The position numbers and the translations under genes were made by a program. This document shows, in pieces, positions 47,701-60,219 of a stretch of 64,000 nt of DNA. How positions within the stretch are numbered: position 1 is the stretch's first letter; each line of letters opens with the position of its first letter. The notes beneath the pieces were generated by a model. That model was not told the origin of the DNA. It ran no database searches and saw only the letters and a list, made by a program, of their open reading frames with translations. The DNA is taken from positions 90,645,135 to 90,709,134 of the forward strand of contig CM054180.1 of the NCBI GenBank assembly GCA_028829895.1. The letters run 5' to 3'. This stretch comes from Sinotaia quadrata (taxonomy: Eukaryota; Mollusca; Gastropoda; Architaenioglossa; Viviparidae).

Positions 47701-49208
47701 TAGACTGGAAAACCCTGAAATGCATCAAGTGGGCACACTAAATTTCTTAACTCTCTCTCTCTCCTCTCTCTCTGCAGCAGTCATTGTTAGAATACAATCA
47801 TTTAAAAACATTTTCATATTAAGATAAATACACCATACCTCATACTTATTATAACATAGCAATTTCTAGGCAGTGGCTATTATCAATCTTCCTCACTTTA
47901 AATTACCTTGTGCTTAATAGATACCATCCTGTTCTTATTCTTTAGCCTTCAACTAGACAAAAAAAACCCTTGAGGTTTTCTGACGGGGATTTTCCATGTT
48001 ACAAAGTGAAGAACATTGTAAAGCCTTACATCAAACCATACCCATGCAAAGACCACTGGACCAAAACAGTCTATTTGAACACACCACATATGTCTACACA
48101 AATACACATGCAGATGATAGCTGACATTCTAACTTGTCCCTGTTCACTACCCCTCTCTATGGTCATAGCTTCACTGCTTAGATTGGCCATTTGTAAGTCA
48201 GATAATGCTACTTTTGCATCCAGCATATGGTGCCATTTCTGTTTCTATTTTTCACTCAATCCAGTCATACTTATTCATCTACTCATAATCATCATTACTT
48301 CTATTTAGGGTAAATCACTTTTCAGTCAGTCCTTATAACATTGTAATGTAATACTCAACCAGATATATTTCCTTCTTCAGGCTTGCATTACTTCATATGC
48401 ATATTAGTAAAGAGTAATAATTCAGGCACACTAAAACATCACAATTTAATATTCTGCAATATTCATTAGAATTTATGCTTAATTAAATGCCAGAATTTCA
48501 CCCTTCTGTGACACACATTTAAAAAAATTACATAAAATCTTTACTAAGACAGACTAAAATTGTATGTAAGTGCATATTTGTAGTATTTGGCTTTTAAATT
48601 GTAATACATAGCTTCTAATTGTATGTGTACTAAGATTGAATTTGGTGCTCCAAAATTTTAAAAATCACCACAAAATACCTGTTTTCATTTTGTTTTAAAA
48701 TGATCTAAAATATTTTATTTTCATTTCACATGTGAGTATAGAGAAGGTTACTTTCATTACTTTCTGTAACCAGAAATATGCATTTGTTTTGTTTTGTTTC
48801 TTCTTTGTATTTATTATTTCAATATATTTTATATTTTACACTGAAGACTTAAAGAGATCAGATTCTGATATATCAACTGAAAACTTAAATCCTGTTATGA
48901 GTGTTTGTTTCAAGCTGTTGATGACAGGAAGAGCTTTATAGATTAACTTTTCAGTTTCTGGTAGACTAAAAGAAAGTGCTGTTTGCAAAAATAAAATGTT
49001 GCTAATTTTTTCTTTGTTTATTTTTTTTCTTCTTTTCACCTTTTTTTTTTGTTGTCAGATTATTGGTGCACTAAGTTGTCATTTGGACAAGGACAAATTC
49101 TTAATGCTGCAATGTATCTGATTGTCATCTGAAATTTTGTTGATGTATTTTATACACTAGACTATTACAGAATTTGTCATTCATTTATACTAACTTTTTC
49201 TTTAACAG
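47701..49208. other. Intron, no recognised gene
   Basis: Starts with a short (CT)n near 47750-47780 and continues AT-rich. The 112-codon frame at 47970-48308 has no known motif and is not supported. The acceptor TTTAACAG ends the intron. Confidence 0.5.
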
Positions 49209-49376
49209 GCTATTACATTGCTCTGTCTTGGCTTGTACCCTAATGTATGCTACCATAAAGAGAAACGCAAAGTGCTCACACAGGAAAGCAAGGCAGCACT
49301 TGTGCATAAATCCTCTGTTAACTGCTCTAACTTTGAAATTAAATTCCCATCACCATTCTTCATCTTTGGTGAAAAG
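49209..49376 (+). CDS. DHX9: DHX9 internal exon: OB-fold domain
   Basis: Starts and ends on codon boundaries. Reads [39 protein letters not shown], then [12 protein letters not shown], with donor GTATTT at 49377. It matches the DHX9 OB_NTP_bind region ([14 protein letters not shown]...IHKSSVNCPF...PSPFFVFGEK in vertebrates). The OB fold contacts RNA and regulates helicase activity in DEAH/RHA proteins. The frame at 49174-49404 covers the same bases in another phase and is a shadow. Confidence 0.97.
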
Positions 49377-50110
49377 GTATTTGATTATTGATTTTTGGCA
49401 ATGAAAGTTAACTTATTTTAATCAAGAAGATGCTTATCAATATCACTTACACATGATTATTTGAAATGCAGGGGTAGGTATATTATTCTCCCAGTACTTT
49501 TCCTTTTATACCTTGCTACTCTTTTTTTAAACTTACTCAAAAGGCATCTGCACATTTTACACTTATTTGGTTCATGCTTGTATTGATGCATTATAATCTG
49601 TGAATCATACTTGTAGATGTGAAAGGGACTCTGTATTTAAAATCATTATATTAGAGACTTTTATCTATCTATCTCTCTATCTATAGAGATAGAGATCCTA
49701 TTAAGTTTTAACACTTCTAATGGCAGTAGTTGTGTATAATAGACAGTATTGCTAATTTGTTGCTATATGTTTTCATTTCATTCCCTGACATAAGTGCATC
49801 AGAGTGCATCACTCTTTCATAGACATAGTGCATCACTCTTACTGATGTTAGCGCATTTGCAGGCCCTGCACTCTCACAAATACAAGTGCATTTCTGCATG
49901 TCTATTTTCAAAACCTACACCAAATTGAGGTTGATTTTGAAGCTATTTGGACCTTACTTTATTTTTAAATTAGTTTCTGACATCAACATATGTTGCTTAT
50001 TTTTAAACAAATCTATATAGCCTCACATGTGTCATGTATGAATCACAAAATGGCAGAGATTTTACTTCAGGTCAAGGTAAAGTTATGTTAGCTGTTAAGT
50101 TCCATCAATT
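49377..50110. other. Intron with TATC microsatellite hairpin
   Basis: TATC/CTCT repeats near 49663-49697 include a short hairpin (CTATCTATAGAGATAG). At 49797-49860, GTGCATCACTCTT-like words repeat two to three times. No gene was found. Confidence 0.55.
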
Positions 50111-51068
50111 TTTCTTCAGTCCTTTGAAGGACTATTTTATGAGTTTGAGATACAGTCAGATCATGATTTGAATGCAGTTGATAGTGAAATTGAAAGTGAT
50201 ATTTTTAATCTGTATGGCAATAGTAAGTCTGACTGACATTAAGTTGATCCAGACCCATTGATTCATACTGGCAACAAATGGACTACACATCTTCATACAC
50301 TATTTATTGTCAGTGACTTTAATCCAGCTGGTACAGGAGCTTTTTCCTGATGGTTTTGATGTAATGACTGCAATGACCCTTAGATTATTTTCTTTGTTAT
50401 TTCCTGAAGCACTATTGGTAGACGTTGTCCATAACACTAACAAGTATGCTGTATTTTGGCACTGTGTGCATGCATATGACAAATTTGAGCTGACAACACT
50501 AGCAGAGATGAAAGCATACATGGATGCAGTATTTTGATGGACCTGTCTCATTTACTAGAGACTGATCTCTACTGGGCAGCAGATCCTTTTATCAGCGATG
50601 TTGGTATAAAATCGATCTTTGACAAATAATTTTATCAGCCTGACTTCGTACCTTCACAACAGTGGTAGATGGCCAGAAGAGACTTGAACTTTCACCACTT
50701 ATATGAAGTGAAAAGTATGATGGATACTCTAACAGCTACATTTACTGCTACTTTCCTGGGTCATTGCTTATGGACAATCAGTGACTTGTTTTATCAGGTG
50801 CCTTACTCTGATAACTGGGTGCCTTGCTCATCTGCAGTGCATACCATCAAAACCATCCATTGTATGGATGCTCTACAGTAGTGATGCATATTTATGCAAA
50901 TTCAAAATTTACCTTGGCCATGAAGACCCTCAGCCAATGCCTAATGGACTTTGTCATTATGTTGTCACAAATATGAGATCCTGTCAGCATCAAGATACCC
51001 AAGAGAAACCACCCCCCTTATTATCATCTCAAACAAGTACACAAGGATACAGTTTTGATTGTGCTTAG
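50111..51068 (+). pseudogene. Decayed piggyBac-like transposase
   Basis: Fragments in piggyBac transposase order across several frames: an FF/LFPE-type segment with NTNKYAVFWH (about 50.43 kb), LTTLAEMKAYMDAVF (50.49-50.53 kb), LYWAADPF (50.57 kb), HHLYEVKSMMDTLTATFTAT (50.69-50.75 kb), then SSDAYLCKFKIYLGHE (50.88-50.92 kb) and NGLCHYVVTNM (50.94-50.98 kb). These correspond to the TNxYA, LTxxEMKAF, YWS, LYKVRPxLD, TGYxxxFxIYxG and GxxVVxxL signatures of the family. The catalytic IDEAM-type motif has decayed to something like TISDL. Stops and gaps make it inactive. TTAA target duplications were not identified. Confidence 0.7.
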
Positions 51069-51779
51069 TGTAATATAAAGGAGTGTCATGCCCCATACCA
51101 CCAGTAAATTGTAGTAACAGTATACTAATATATTTCAATCTTACCTACCCACCCTGAAAGTAAATGGTATTTTGCAAGCATTTTAGTTTGTTTTACTAAC
51201 ATTCACCAGATTACAATAGTTATATTTACTGCAGCATTAGTAGTTAATGCAACAACAAAAATACAAACATCTCTTTATCTATAGTTTAGGCCCAAAAAGT
51301 GACAGTATATGTTTTACTTTTTGTCTCTTTTTAAACACCTAGTCCCTCTAGAGTGCTAGTGTTGTATTTGCATGTATATGTTCTTGAATGGGCAAAGATA
51401 ATTATTAATTAGTTCAGTCATCAGAATTTGGATGCTTTAGGTGAATTCAGATGAATTTTCAAGTAAGTTTTATACATTTTTACTTAAAATTTTTTTTTAT
51501 TCCTTATCAGTTATTAGATATTTTTAATGTATCATGGTTTTCAAAATATTGTACATGATATTTTTTGGAATGATAAAATCATTTTTGAATAACTTTTATT
51601 ACTGTTTAAATTGATTGCTCATTGCCATTTGGTAAAGGAGCCAATATTATTATATGATGCTTGAGCTTAGGCAAACCTAATTTCTTTTGAAACAAGGGAA
51701 GTAACACTACTTTCTATTCATTGCATTAATTTGCTTAGATTTTAAAATTTACTTATTCATTATGAATTTTTTTTTCCAG
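51069..51779. other. Intron, no recognised elements
   Basis: AT-rich, ending in a strong polypyrimidine tract and acceptor (TTTTTTTTCCAG) before the next exon. Confidence 0.6.
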
Positions 51780-51895
51780 ATTCGAACCCGTGCAGTTTCA
51801 TGCAAGCAAATGACTATGGTTTCAGCCATTCAGCTCTTGCTATTTGCATCTCGTTCTGTTATTTTTGAGGATCCTTATGTTGTATTAGACAACTG
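51780..51895 (+). CDS. DHX9: DHX9 internal exon: OB-fold domain
   Basis: Reads IRTRAVSCKQMTMVSAIQLL and LFASRSVIFEDPYVVLDN, ending TG before GTAAAT at 51896, so that G from the next exon makes Trp. It matches vertebrate IRTRAISAKGMTLVTPLQLLLF and VDDW. It continues the OB fold directly from the GEK end of the previous exon. Confidence 0.95.
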
Positions 51896-54830
51896 GTAAA
51901 TAAATGTTATTTTTGTGTTTTCTTGTCAACTTCTCATCATATTCCTACAATAGAAAACATATCTTAGTTTTTTTTTCTAGTAAATGTTTATTCTCCATAA
52001 TTTCTTCACAAATTTATAAATGTAAATGTTAAAAAAAGATGTGTAATAATATAAAAATTTTCCTTATCAATATTTTTTTAAATGGTCCTTTTTTGAAAGG
52101 ATGTTCATTTGTGCCAGTATAATAAACACCTTGGTTTTTGTGAGCCACACTTGCAACAAAAATTGAAATAAATTGAAATCTTGCTATTCTCTTTAGTATA
52201 TATATATATAATGCATGCAGAAAAATAAGGTGTATTGAACTGTATTTGATTTATGACTGTGCATTTGCATTTGCATTGTACTCACGTCTGCCCATTTCTG
52301 GAATAAAAAGACAAAGCAATAGCCAGATTATCAACAGAGCTACTGGAGATACTATAGGAGTTCATGGAGTTGATACAATCCATTATTGATACCCTCTACA
52401 TACCCCCTCCATCACCATCTTGGAGATGCACCAACTGGCCACAGGAGGCAGTGGCAAAGCAAGCAACAGCATTTAACTGTCAATAAGTACCAAGTACCAC
52501 CAAGTTAGCTGACAGCAAGGGTTAAACATCATCGGCATGTGTTTCTACTAAGTACAGACTTGGTATATACTAGCCTGAGTTCTGTAAGATACCCCTTTCA
52601 CCTTTCAGAGCAGTAAACAATGGCTGTCAGTTGCTAAGCACCCAGAGATGTTTTCAAAAGATAAAGTAAAAATGTTAACAGAGAATGACTTGCTCCACAC
52701 AAAATCAGTGCAAGTGGCTTCCATCTTCTGCTTTCACTCTCTTTAAGTCAGCCAGTGAGTTTTATAGTTCATACTTATTGGATACAGCTCTTTCTGCTCC
52801 AAACTGAAGGGACACAAATATTCTACTCCAGTTTCAATATAGGTACAAAACTCTCTTGTTTCAAAATGAATGTAGTCTGTCACCTCCATAAATGGATGCA
52901 AACTCCATTACCCCAGAAATAAATGCTTTTTTATGATTCTGTAAAGAACTTCACATCAGCAAACTAATTCATTCCATATTTACTCAGTCTGCATCTTATC
53001 TCAAACCCAAAAATTGATCACAATAAGATTTTAAAATTAATGCATAAAAACTGTACAGCATAGAAAAAATAAAAAATTCTAAGTCCAAAAATTCATTCAT
53101 ACACGTCCAGAAAATATATTTACAATCTCTTGTCCATAGTCGAGCAAAACTCATACCAAGAGCGATGACTTAGTGGCCAGCAGTCGTGTATCAAGAAAAA
53201 CACAATTCTTAGGTGATTGAACTTACGGCATTCACTGACCAAATAATGTGGACGTTTAATAATTTTATTTAATGTTCGTCAAAATGAAAGAGAAAGTGTC
53301 ATAAAATACATTTATCCATTGCCCTATCACTAAAGCAATTGATATTAAATGAATAGCATAAATAATATAGGTTTTAGTAAACTTCTGACTCACACCACAT
53401 ACACATTCCATTCCTGGGGTAAACCATGTCTCCATAACTAAATTTCAACTTTCTGTTTCCCTGTATATTATGAGTGGAGGAATATCCAGGGTATTGGGGA
53501 AGACTGACTTTTTGTGTACATGCAAGATTTCAGTTTCTTAGTTCTCTCTTTGCAGCTGTGACTTAAAAATGTGTGGACTGATGTATATATTTACACACTT
53601 TTTCAAGACATTTTTTTACGATTAGAAATTTCTAGATGTATGTGCATGTGAGAGAGAGATGGTATATATATATTTTTAGATGGCATTCATATGCTTTGTA
53701 AGATTTTTTTTTTGGGGGGTGGGAGCAATTGTTTATTTAAATAAATGGTATAGGATGATGGTTATCTAAAAGTACTACAAAATATGTTCATTTCTGAATT
53801 TCAAAAGGAAAATTAATTCGTTTACTAAGCCCTGATTTTATCCATATCATGATAAAGTGCATTTGGTTTTGTCACTTAAAATCAGTATTTCGTTTGTTAT
53901 TTCTAGTATGTTGTATAAATCATGCTGTATTTTTCAAATCAAATTAAAAAACAAAATTGATTCAGACAGTATTTTTGCAAACTGCACATTTTCTTTTCTA
54001 TAAATACAATCTTTAAATATTATTATTATAAAAACATTTGTAATTTCATTTTTGTTATTATTTGGATAATATTGATGGCATGCAACACTATTTTCATAAG
54101 CATCGTTTTATAATAAATATTCATTTAAACTTATTTTGTCTTCAGTTTTAATTTTCTATCTTTACTGCAACTGTTTATAATACACAAAATCAGGTCATAT
54201 AGTTTTATAAGGATGGTTGGTTGGTTGGGTTTCTTCCTTATATAATTAATATAACACATATCAAACTACATAAAAAGATGATTTAAGAGGGTAATGTTTA
54301 TACATTTAAAATTATTTACTGAAAATATGTCATCATTGTGCATAATTTGCCTAGAAACCTACTTACACTTTTGAGTAAAGAATCATAACTTACATGACTA
54401 CTTACATCAACACAAAATTATCGAGACTATTGTGATAAAATAGTGCTTAAGGAAAAGAACAATTATCTCACTTTGTAGTTCAATACAGGTGATGAGAGGC
54501 AAGTTTTACAGGCATACTTGGTTTTCCTACATATCTCTTGTATGTAGAAGTGTCTTAATTATTCTCTGGGTATATTCTTTAAGGACTATGCAGTAGTAGT
54601 AGGCTACTTCTGTATTATTTGGAACTTTGGTGACACAGATATGTATAAATATATATATATATATTTAATAATGCAAATTTTAATTCACAAAATAGCAGTT
54701 TATTTCTTGACAATTTTAGTATTATCAGAGATGTCTACCTTTTCGCAGACAAATAACAAAACTTACTTCAGACATTTAGGAACAGCACGTGATGAATTAA
54801 TATCTTATTAAATTACTTTTGACTTTGCAG
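51896..54830. other. Intron, no identified elements
   Basis: About 2.9 kb. 52290-53250 is less AT-rich and may be an old repeat, but I recognise no element. (AT)n tracts lie at 52198-52210 and about 54648-54664. No gene-like frame is present. Confidence 0.5.
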
Positions 54831-55025
54831 GATCAACCTAAAAATTGACTTTGATGTAGCTGCTTGTATTGTTGCATTACGTCCAGCTCTGGAGGCACTG
54901 CTAATCCGTGCAACAAAAGATCCTGAAGGTTTGAAACAGCCAGGACCACAGGAGGAGTCACTTATGTCTGTGTTGCGTAGCATTTCACGCCCAAATGCAG
55001 GTCGATTTGGGATAATCTCTGAAAG
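54831..55025 (+). CDS. DHX9: DHX9 internal exon: OB-fold end and linker
   Basis: G completes Trp (TG from 51894-51895). Reads INLKIDFDVAACIVALRPAL and EALLIRATKDPEG, then ESLMSVLRSISRPNAGRF, ending AG before GTTTGT at 55026. It matches the vertebrate WIKLQISHEAAACITGLRAA..EALVVEV segment and the later ..MIRQISRPSAAG. The acceptor is TTTGCAG. After this the protein passes into its Gly/Arg-rich tail. Confidence 0.96.
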
Positions 55026-55721
55026 GTTTGTATGTATTTCTAATGTTTACTCAACAATATTTTCATCAAATATTTTCCTCTTCTGTATTAATTTTGTCTT
55101 GTAAAAAAATAAATTCTTATAGATTTAAAGTTCTGCAAAGCAGAGATGCAGAATTTAGCTCTTGAATATAATAGTATCTGCATAAAAATTGTTTAGTCTT
55201 ATAAACCAGAATGATCAGAAATTCAAGATGAATCAGTATGAAAAAAAGCAGACCATTAAATCTCTAAGTTGTCTGACTTAAGAAGAACTAATAACAATCA
55301 TCAAAACAAAAACCAGTAGTTGACATGCTGCTGTAAAGCAAATACTCTGGTTCCTCGATATGATCCTGCACCTCATATATCATGGATCCGCATACAACGT
55401 GGCCAGCTTGTGGACCCCATTTTTCTTTTACCGTCCAGCCTCTTCAAATTACGTGTACAGAGTTAACAGCACTATATCAAATTGACTGGCTTAATTAACA
55501 AACATTTTGCCGAACATGCCTAAATTTTATATAATATAAATGTTAAGTACATTGTACATGTACTTGCCACTTCATGAAACAGCTTAACATTGATCTTTAT
55601 TGTTTTGAAAAACTTCAAACAGATCCTACTATTGTCTAAACAGAGTTAATAGACTTTTTCTAGTTAGTCCAACATTGCAATGTTTACATATGCTTAAATT
55701 ACATGGGTTAAAGTACATGTG
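55026..55721. other. Intron, no recognised elements
   Basis: AT-rich intron with nothing recognised before the putative LTR at 55727. Confidence 0.5.
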
Positions 55722-55726
55722 ATGAA

Positions 55727-57398
55727 TGTTACATGTCCAGTTTTTATTTAAAGACCCTGCTTAGGAATTTTACAGAACTTTAATTTAATTAGATAAATTA
55801 ATTTCTCCTCTTTCCTTAAACAGACTGGTTGCTCAAATTATCTTTCGTCCCATATGAAAATGCGCCTTTGTAGTACAGACAAACAGATTCACGAACAGAC
55901 AACTTGTGTACAATAGCCGGCTTGGAAACCATTAACACTCTCTTAAATCTTTATGCATTCAAATATTACATTTAACTCAGTCGATCCCCCATCCAAACCA
56001 CGATTAGGTCTATATGCATAAAAATCACTACGAAAGAGGTATTAACAATAAAAGAATTTAATAGTTAATATTTAACAATAACAGTCAATTACGAAGACAC
56101 AGCTTCAGATCTAAACTAAGGCAAGTTCAATCTGCTTGAAAGTTAATGTTCGAGAAAGTTATTTTTGCCAGCACATTCGATGGATTCAGAGTTCGGGTTA
56201 GTTACTTATCTTGTCTTAGTAGTCTTGATGAACACGTGGTCTAAGGTCAGTTCGATCCTTCCACGTATCAAGCGATGCTTGCACTGTACGATCCGTAGTT
56301 TCCAATAACTTGTCGTCTCTTGACTTGTTACAATAGGGTTTCGTCATGGCAGAACACCATCAACAAAGGCGGTACGGAATTGTAACGTCGTCTGTCCAAG
56401 GTTGAATAAAGGAACACGCACCCAACGTGATGTGAAGGTGGCAATAATACGTAGAACGTATTATAAGGCGGAGAAGAACCCGTTCTGAAATAAGAGTGTG
56501 GTTTCTATGAGCGATTTGCGTTTACATTCGCAAATCATCCAAGCACGTGACTGATACAATGCGCTTAGTTTTAAATCTTCGTCTATCGTGTCTTTTACAA
56601 TATATTTATATTCATAAAAGATACAATATAATTCACATGTGTGTTATTTTTAACATTACATGAATTTCCAAACATTTACTTCATCAAAAATGAAATTCAT
56701 ACAAGGAGAACAAAATATAATTCAAATTAAATGTGAGCGCTTTACGAATTAACAATGAAATTACACGCAAGAGAATCATTTGAATTACATGGAAATTCGC
56801 AACGTGCACAGACGTTCTGCGGCACAAGAGAATTAAGGTTTATACAAATTAAAGTCAAAAGGTTACAATTAATTTATATACAATGAAATCTTTAGGCTTT
56901 AGTCATTCTATCGAATCACATATGCTCGGAGGAGAATTGTACAAAATACATACATAAATTCTTATACAAAAATACAAATAGTAAAATGCAATATCATTGT
57001 AAGTAGACGTGTTACCTTCTTAAAGTAGAATTACTGCACAAGACACGGGTTCCTATGTTCCTTTCCGACTCAGCAAGATATTCGGCGACTAAGGTGCTCG
57101 AGAGCTGGGTGTGTGTCGGCCGGTTTGCGTTATGAGTAAAGAATATTACCACGTCAAGAGTATTTATTGTAGTGCATGAATGCATCACGTGATTAGATCA
57201 CGAGGTATGTTTGTTGATCCGAACTTTCTCGACTGTCGTCTAAAGTTACATAACAAGGGATGAACTCACTATTGTTTTTCCTCATGCTGGTGCACGACGG
57301 GAGGGTTCTAACAAAGGAATTCAATTCGAATATGATATTCGAGTTTCGGATGTGGGTCAGAAGTTCGTGACACAGAATTCGGTCAGAAATCTGTCACA
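55727..57398. mobile_element. Putative long LTR or LTR-like element, 1672 bp
   Basis: Begins TGTTACATG and ends TCTGTCACA (imperfect inverted TGTxACA), flanked on both sides by ATGAA (55722-55726 and 57399-57403). The interior is clearly richer in GC and CpG than the intron around it. It includes AATAAA (about 56406) on + and TTTATTGTT-type words on the - strand. No coding frame or second LTR is present. The ends and duplication are short enough that coincidence cannot be excluded. Confidence 0.5.
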
Positions 57399-57403
57399 AT
57401 GAA

Positions 57404-58610
57404 GTAGGGTGAACTGTGAGTTGATAAACAGTACCTGCCATATGACATGGGTTGTTCATACATGACAGAAAGGATCCCTCTTTACAATGTAGCTTCACAT
57501 ATAACACAGTTGAATTTTTAGGACCTCCAAGGACCACATTATATCAAGGCACCAGTGATTTAGAAAGAGTAGTGTGAACATGCTAACTTCCACCAAGCAA
57601 CCATTCTATTTCTATTTCTGTCACTAATGATTGTGTTATTTGCTGTGTCAGGGTTCCTGCGCATATCTAGAATTCTGGAAGAAGTCTGGAATTTGATTTT
57701 AGCCTTTCCAGACCTGGAAAATGTCTTAAAATGTCAAAATAATCTGGGGAAAGTCTTAAAATTTAGTTTTTTTATCATTTTAACTTTTTGGTTGTCTACA
57801 GACTGAAAATCGGAAACTGTTTTAATATTTTGGTCATCGACAGACTAAAAATCAGAAACAAGAACAGGCTTGCCTTTTTACATTTGGAGTTATTGCCCTT
57901 TTTTGGATAATGTATGCCTTACTGAGAAAATGCAGGAGAGTGCAGCCATTATGACTTACCAATTTCCACTGAACATAATTGTATGAGAATAAGTATACTC
58001 TAACCTTGGCCAGAGAGGTAGGATTTCTTGACAAAAATTTATTACAAATGCTGTTAGAGATATCGAACCAAAATCAATTTCAGAAAAAGTTTTTCAGCAC
58101 CTATGGTCAAAATTTGGTGCATGTATCTCAACAATTTCTGAACTTATATCAATTTGATTATATTTGTGATCCTATAAACTTTATTTGATTAGCCACAATA
58201 CTTACAAGTCTTTTTCTTCAAAAATTACAGTTTTGGGGTCCTTTTTCATCATCTTTCGAATAATTTTTGTTTCATTTTGTATGTAATCATAATTTCATAA
58301 TGATTTTTTTTTAAAACTCTATTTTGATTTTCAGAAAATCAAGTCAACTTCATAACTCATAAAACCAACCCTATCCCCCAAGAAAAGCCAGTTCTCACAA
58401 AACAACTTTTTTCTGAAACTGCTTGTCAGAAATAAACCAAACTTTGCAGGAAGCAAGAAGAATCCATCCTGAATCAGAAACAAAAAATTCAGATATCTTT
58501 TTCCAGAGATATTCGTATTCTCCCCCAAAAAAATCTTTTTGCACATGTACAGCATCATAACTTAGGAACCATTTGTTGGATTCTAATCAAATATTGATAT
58601 GTTCTATATA
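57404..58610. other. Intron; fragment of a hAT-like repeat near 57649
   Basis: 57649-57850 begins CAGGGTTCCTGCGC and is built of TCTGGAA / GTCTTAAAA words, like one end of a non-autonomous hAT element (compare 38050). The matching right end was not found. The remainder is AT-rich, and frames at 57852-58558 are unsupported. Confidence 0.45.
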
Positions 58611-58612
58611 TA

Positions 58613-58842
58613 CAGGGTGGCCCAAAAGTAGGTTTACAGTTATTAAACTACTTTTTTGATTTGAGATTTGAAGAATGTTGCAATGTTGAAGGAGGACATT
58701 TTGAGCATCTGAGAGATTAAATTGTTTATGTTTATGTTTATGTTTATGTTAACAGGTATAATGAATTTCCCACTGTTCTAGTGTCGAATTTTCAAATAAA
58801 TAGTCTACGTGATAACTGTAAACCTACTTTTGGGCCACCTTG
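58613..58842. mobile_element. Mariner-like MITE, 230 bp
   Basis: Inverted repeats of about 30 bp: CAGGGTGGCCCAAAAGTAGG at the left and CCTACTTTTGGGCCACCTTG at the right. Both continue inward as TTTACAGTTAT / ATAACTGTAAA. The element is flanked by TA at 58611-58612 and 58843-58844. The ends and TA target identify a Tc1/mariner-type miniature element. The interior is non-coding with a short (TTTATG)n tract. Confidence 0.93.
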
Positions 58843-58844
58843 TA

Positions 58845-59918
58845 TTTGACCACTATAAGCCTAAATTATTTTATAATTTTCCATTAATAACTTTGAGAGA
58901 TAAATAGCTTCATTTATGCCAAAAATGGCACATTCTCCATTAACACCTCTTGCATGATGTTGCTTGCATACTTTTGTACTTAATACTAATATTCTCTTGA
59001 CAATATTTAAAAGAAGCATCAATTTTCAATCACTGGACATCAATTGTAACCTTGTACATCTTTATGACATTCCCTCAAACTTCAGTAAAATATGTCTACT
59101 CAGTATCTTATTTTAAATCTATTAGTGTTAGAAGAATCACTGAAACTTTGTTTTAGTCATTCTCTTTCCACATGTATGCATGTGTGTCGCTTTGATTCAA
59201 AATTTGTTACTATAGTTTTTTTTAAAATTCACTGTTATCAGTAGTTTCATCTATTTATGCTTTCAGTGTTTTATTTTTAATCATTCAAGTAAATTAACAT
59301 TACATTTACAGCTTAAAATTTTCCACTTCTAAAAATATTGTTACTAACAATACTTTTTAAAAGACTGATATATTGCAAATGAATTTAATGACATTATTGA
59401 CATTTGATGTCCTTAAAATGCAGTTTACATTTTTTCACACCAACAAATGGGATTGAGCTTTCAAACTTCTAAAAGCCAATCACACCTGTATGTATGATTA
59501 TTTCCTCACAAGATTCTCACACTTTAACAATTTTTGACATTTCATTTCATGTCTGGCTTCTAGAAACAGAAGTCAATGCACAAAAGAAATGTAAATTATG
59601 ATTTTGTAATAGTATTTGTTTTTATGTTGCCATTCAAAGTTTTGTAGTAGTAAAATGAAAGCTGCATTTTATAAACACATTAAAGAGCATTTGACATGAA
59701 GAAGTTTCACTTTTTCTGATGAGTATGTAAACAGACAGCTAATCAATTAACCAATCTTTTCATCAGTATAAACACATCTTTTCCTGGGAAATACTTCTTG
59801 GATTAATAACTGTTATTGTTATAGTTTTGAATTTAAATTGATAATGATTGAAGTTTTATATATATTGGTAAATATTAAAAAAGTACATTATTAGTTACTT
59901 TTTAAAAATATTTTTCAG
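58845..59918. other. Intron, no recognised elements
   Basis: AT-rich intron ending at the acceptor TATTTTTCAG before the last exon in the window. Confidence 0.6.
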
Positions 59919-60219
59919 TCAAAACCAATCTGGTGGACCAGCCAAAATGCCTCGAATGGAATTTGATAGAAACTTTCAAGGACACAGAGGCTTTAGAGGT
60001 CATAGTGGTGATCGATGGAGAGGTGGTAGTTTTGGTCGAGGTGCAAGTTTCAACAGAAGCTGCAGTAGTTCTAGTGGACGTGGTAATGGAGGTGAAAGAT
60101 GGAAATGCAGTGGTAGTTTTGGTGGTGAATCCAGCCTGAATTTGAACAGAGGATATGGTTCAGGTCGTGGATTTGATGGTGGCTTTAGTTCTGAAACAAA
60201 GGCCAAGAATTTGGAGTGA
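59919..60219 (+). CDS. DHX9: DHX9 terminal exon: RGG/GY-rich C-terminal tail
   Basis: T completes a Ser codon (AG from 55024-55025). The exon reads QNQSGGPAKMPRMEFDRNFQ and a Gly/Arg/Ser/Phe-rich tail with RGG-like motifs (FRGHSG, WRGGSFGRG, SSGRGNGG, SGRGFDGG). In DHX9 this tail binds RNA and is arginine-methylated. The PxKMxR lead-in agrees with other DHX9 proteins. The frame fixed by splicing stops at TGA 60217-60219 after KAKNLE. The six residues before the stop do not look RGG-like, whereas the next frame does (see 60191-60326). Frames starting at 59933 and on the - strand are shadows. Confidence 0.9.

Noticed and set aside
47970..48308. 112-codon open frame
   Set aside because: No recognisable domain and not positioned with the Gypsy relic's reading direction (- strand).
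57649..57850. A complete hAT-like element starting CAGGGTTCC
   Set aside because: Only the left-end type sequence was seen; no matching right end or target duplication was found, so it is listed only as a fragment.
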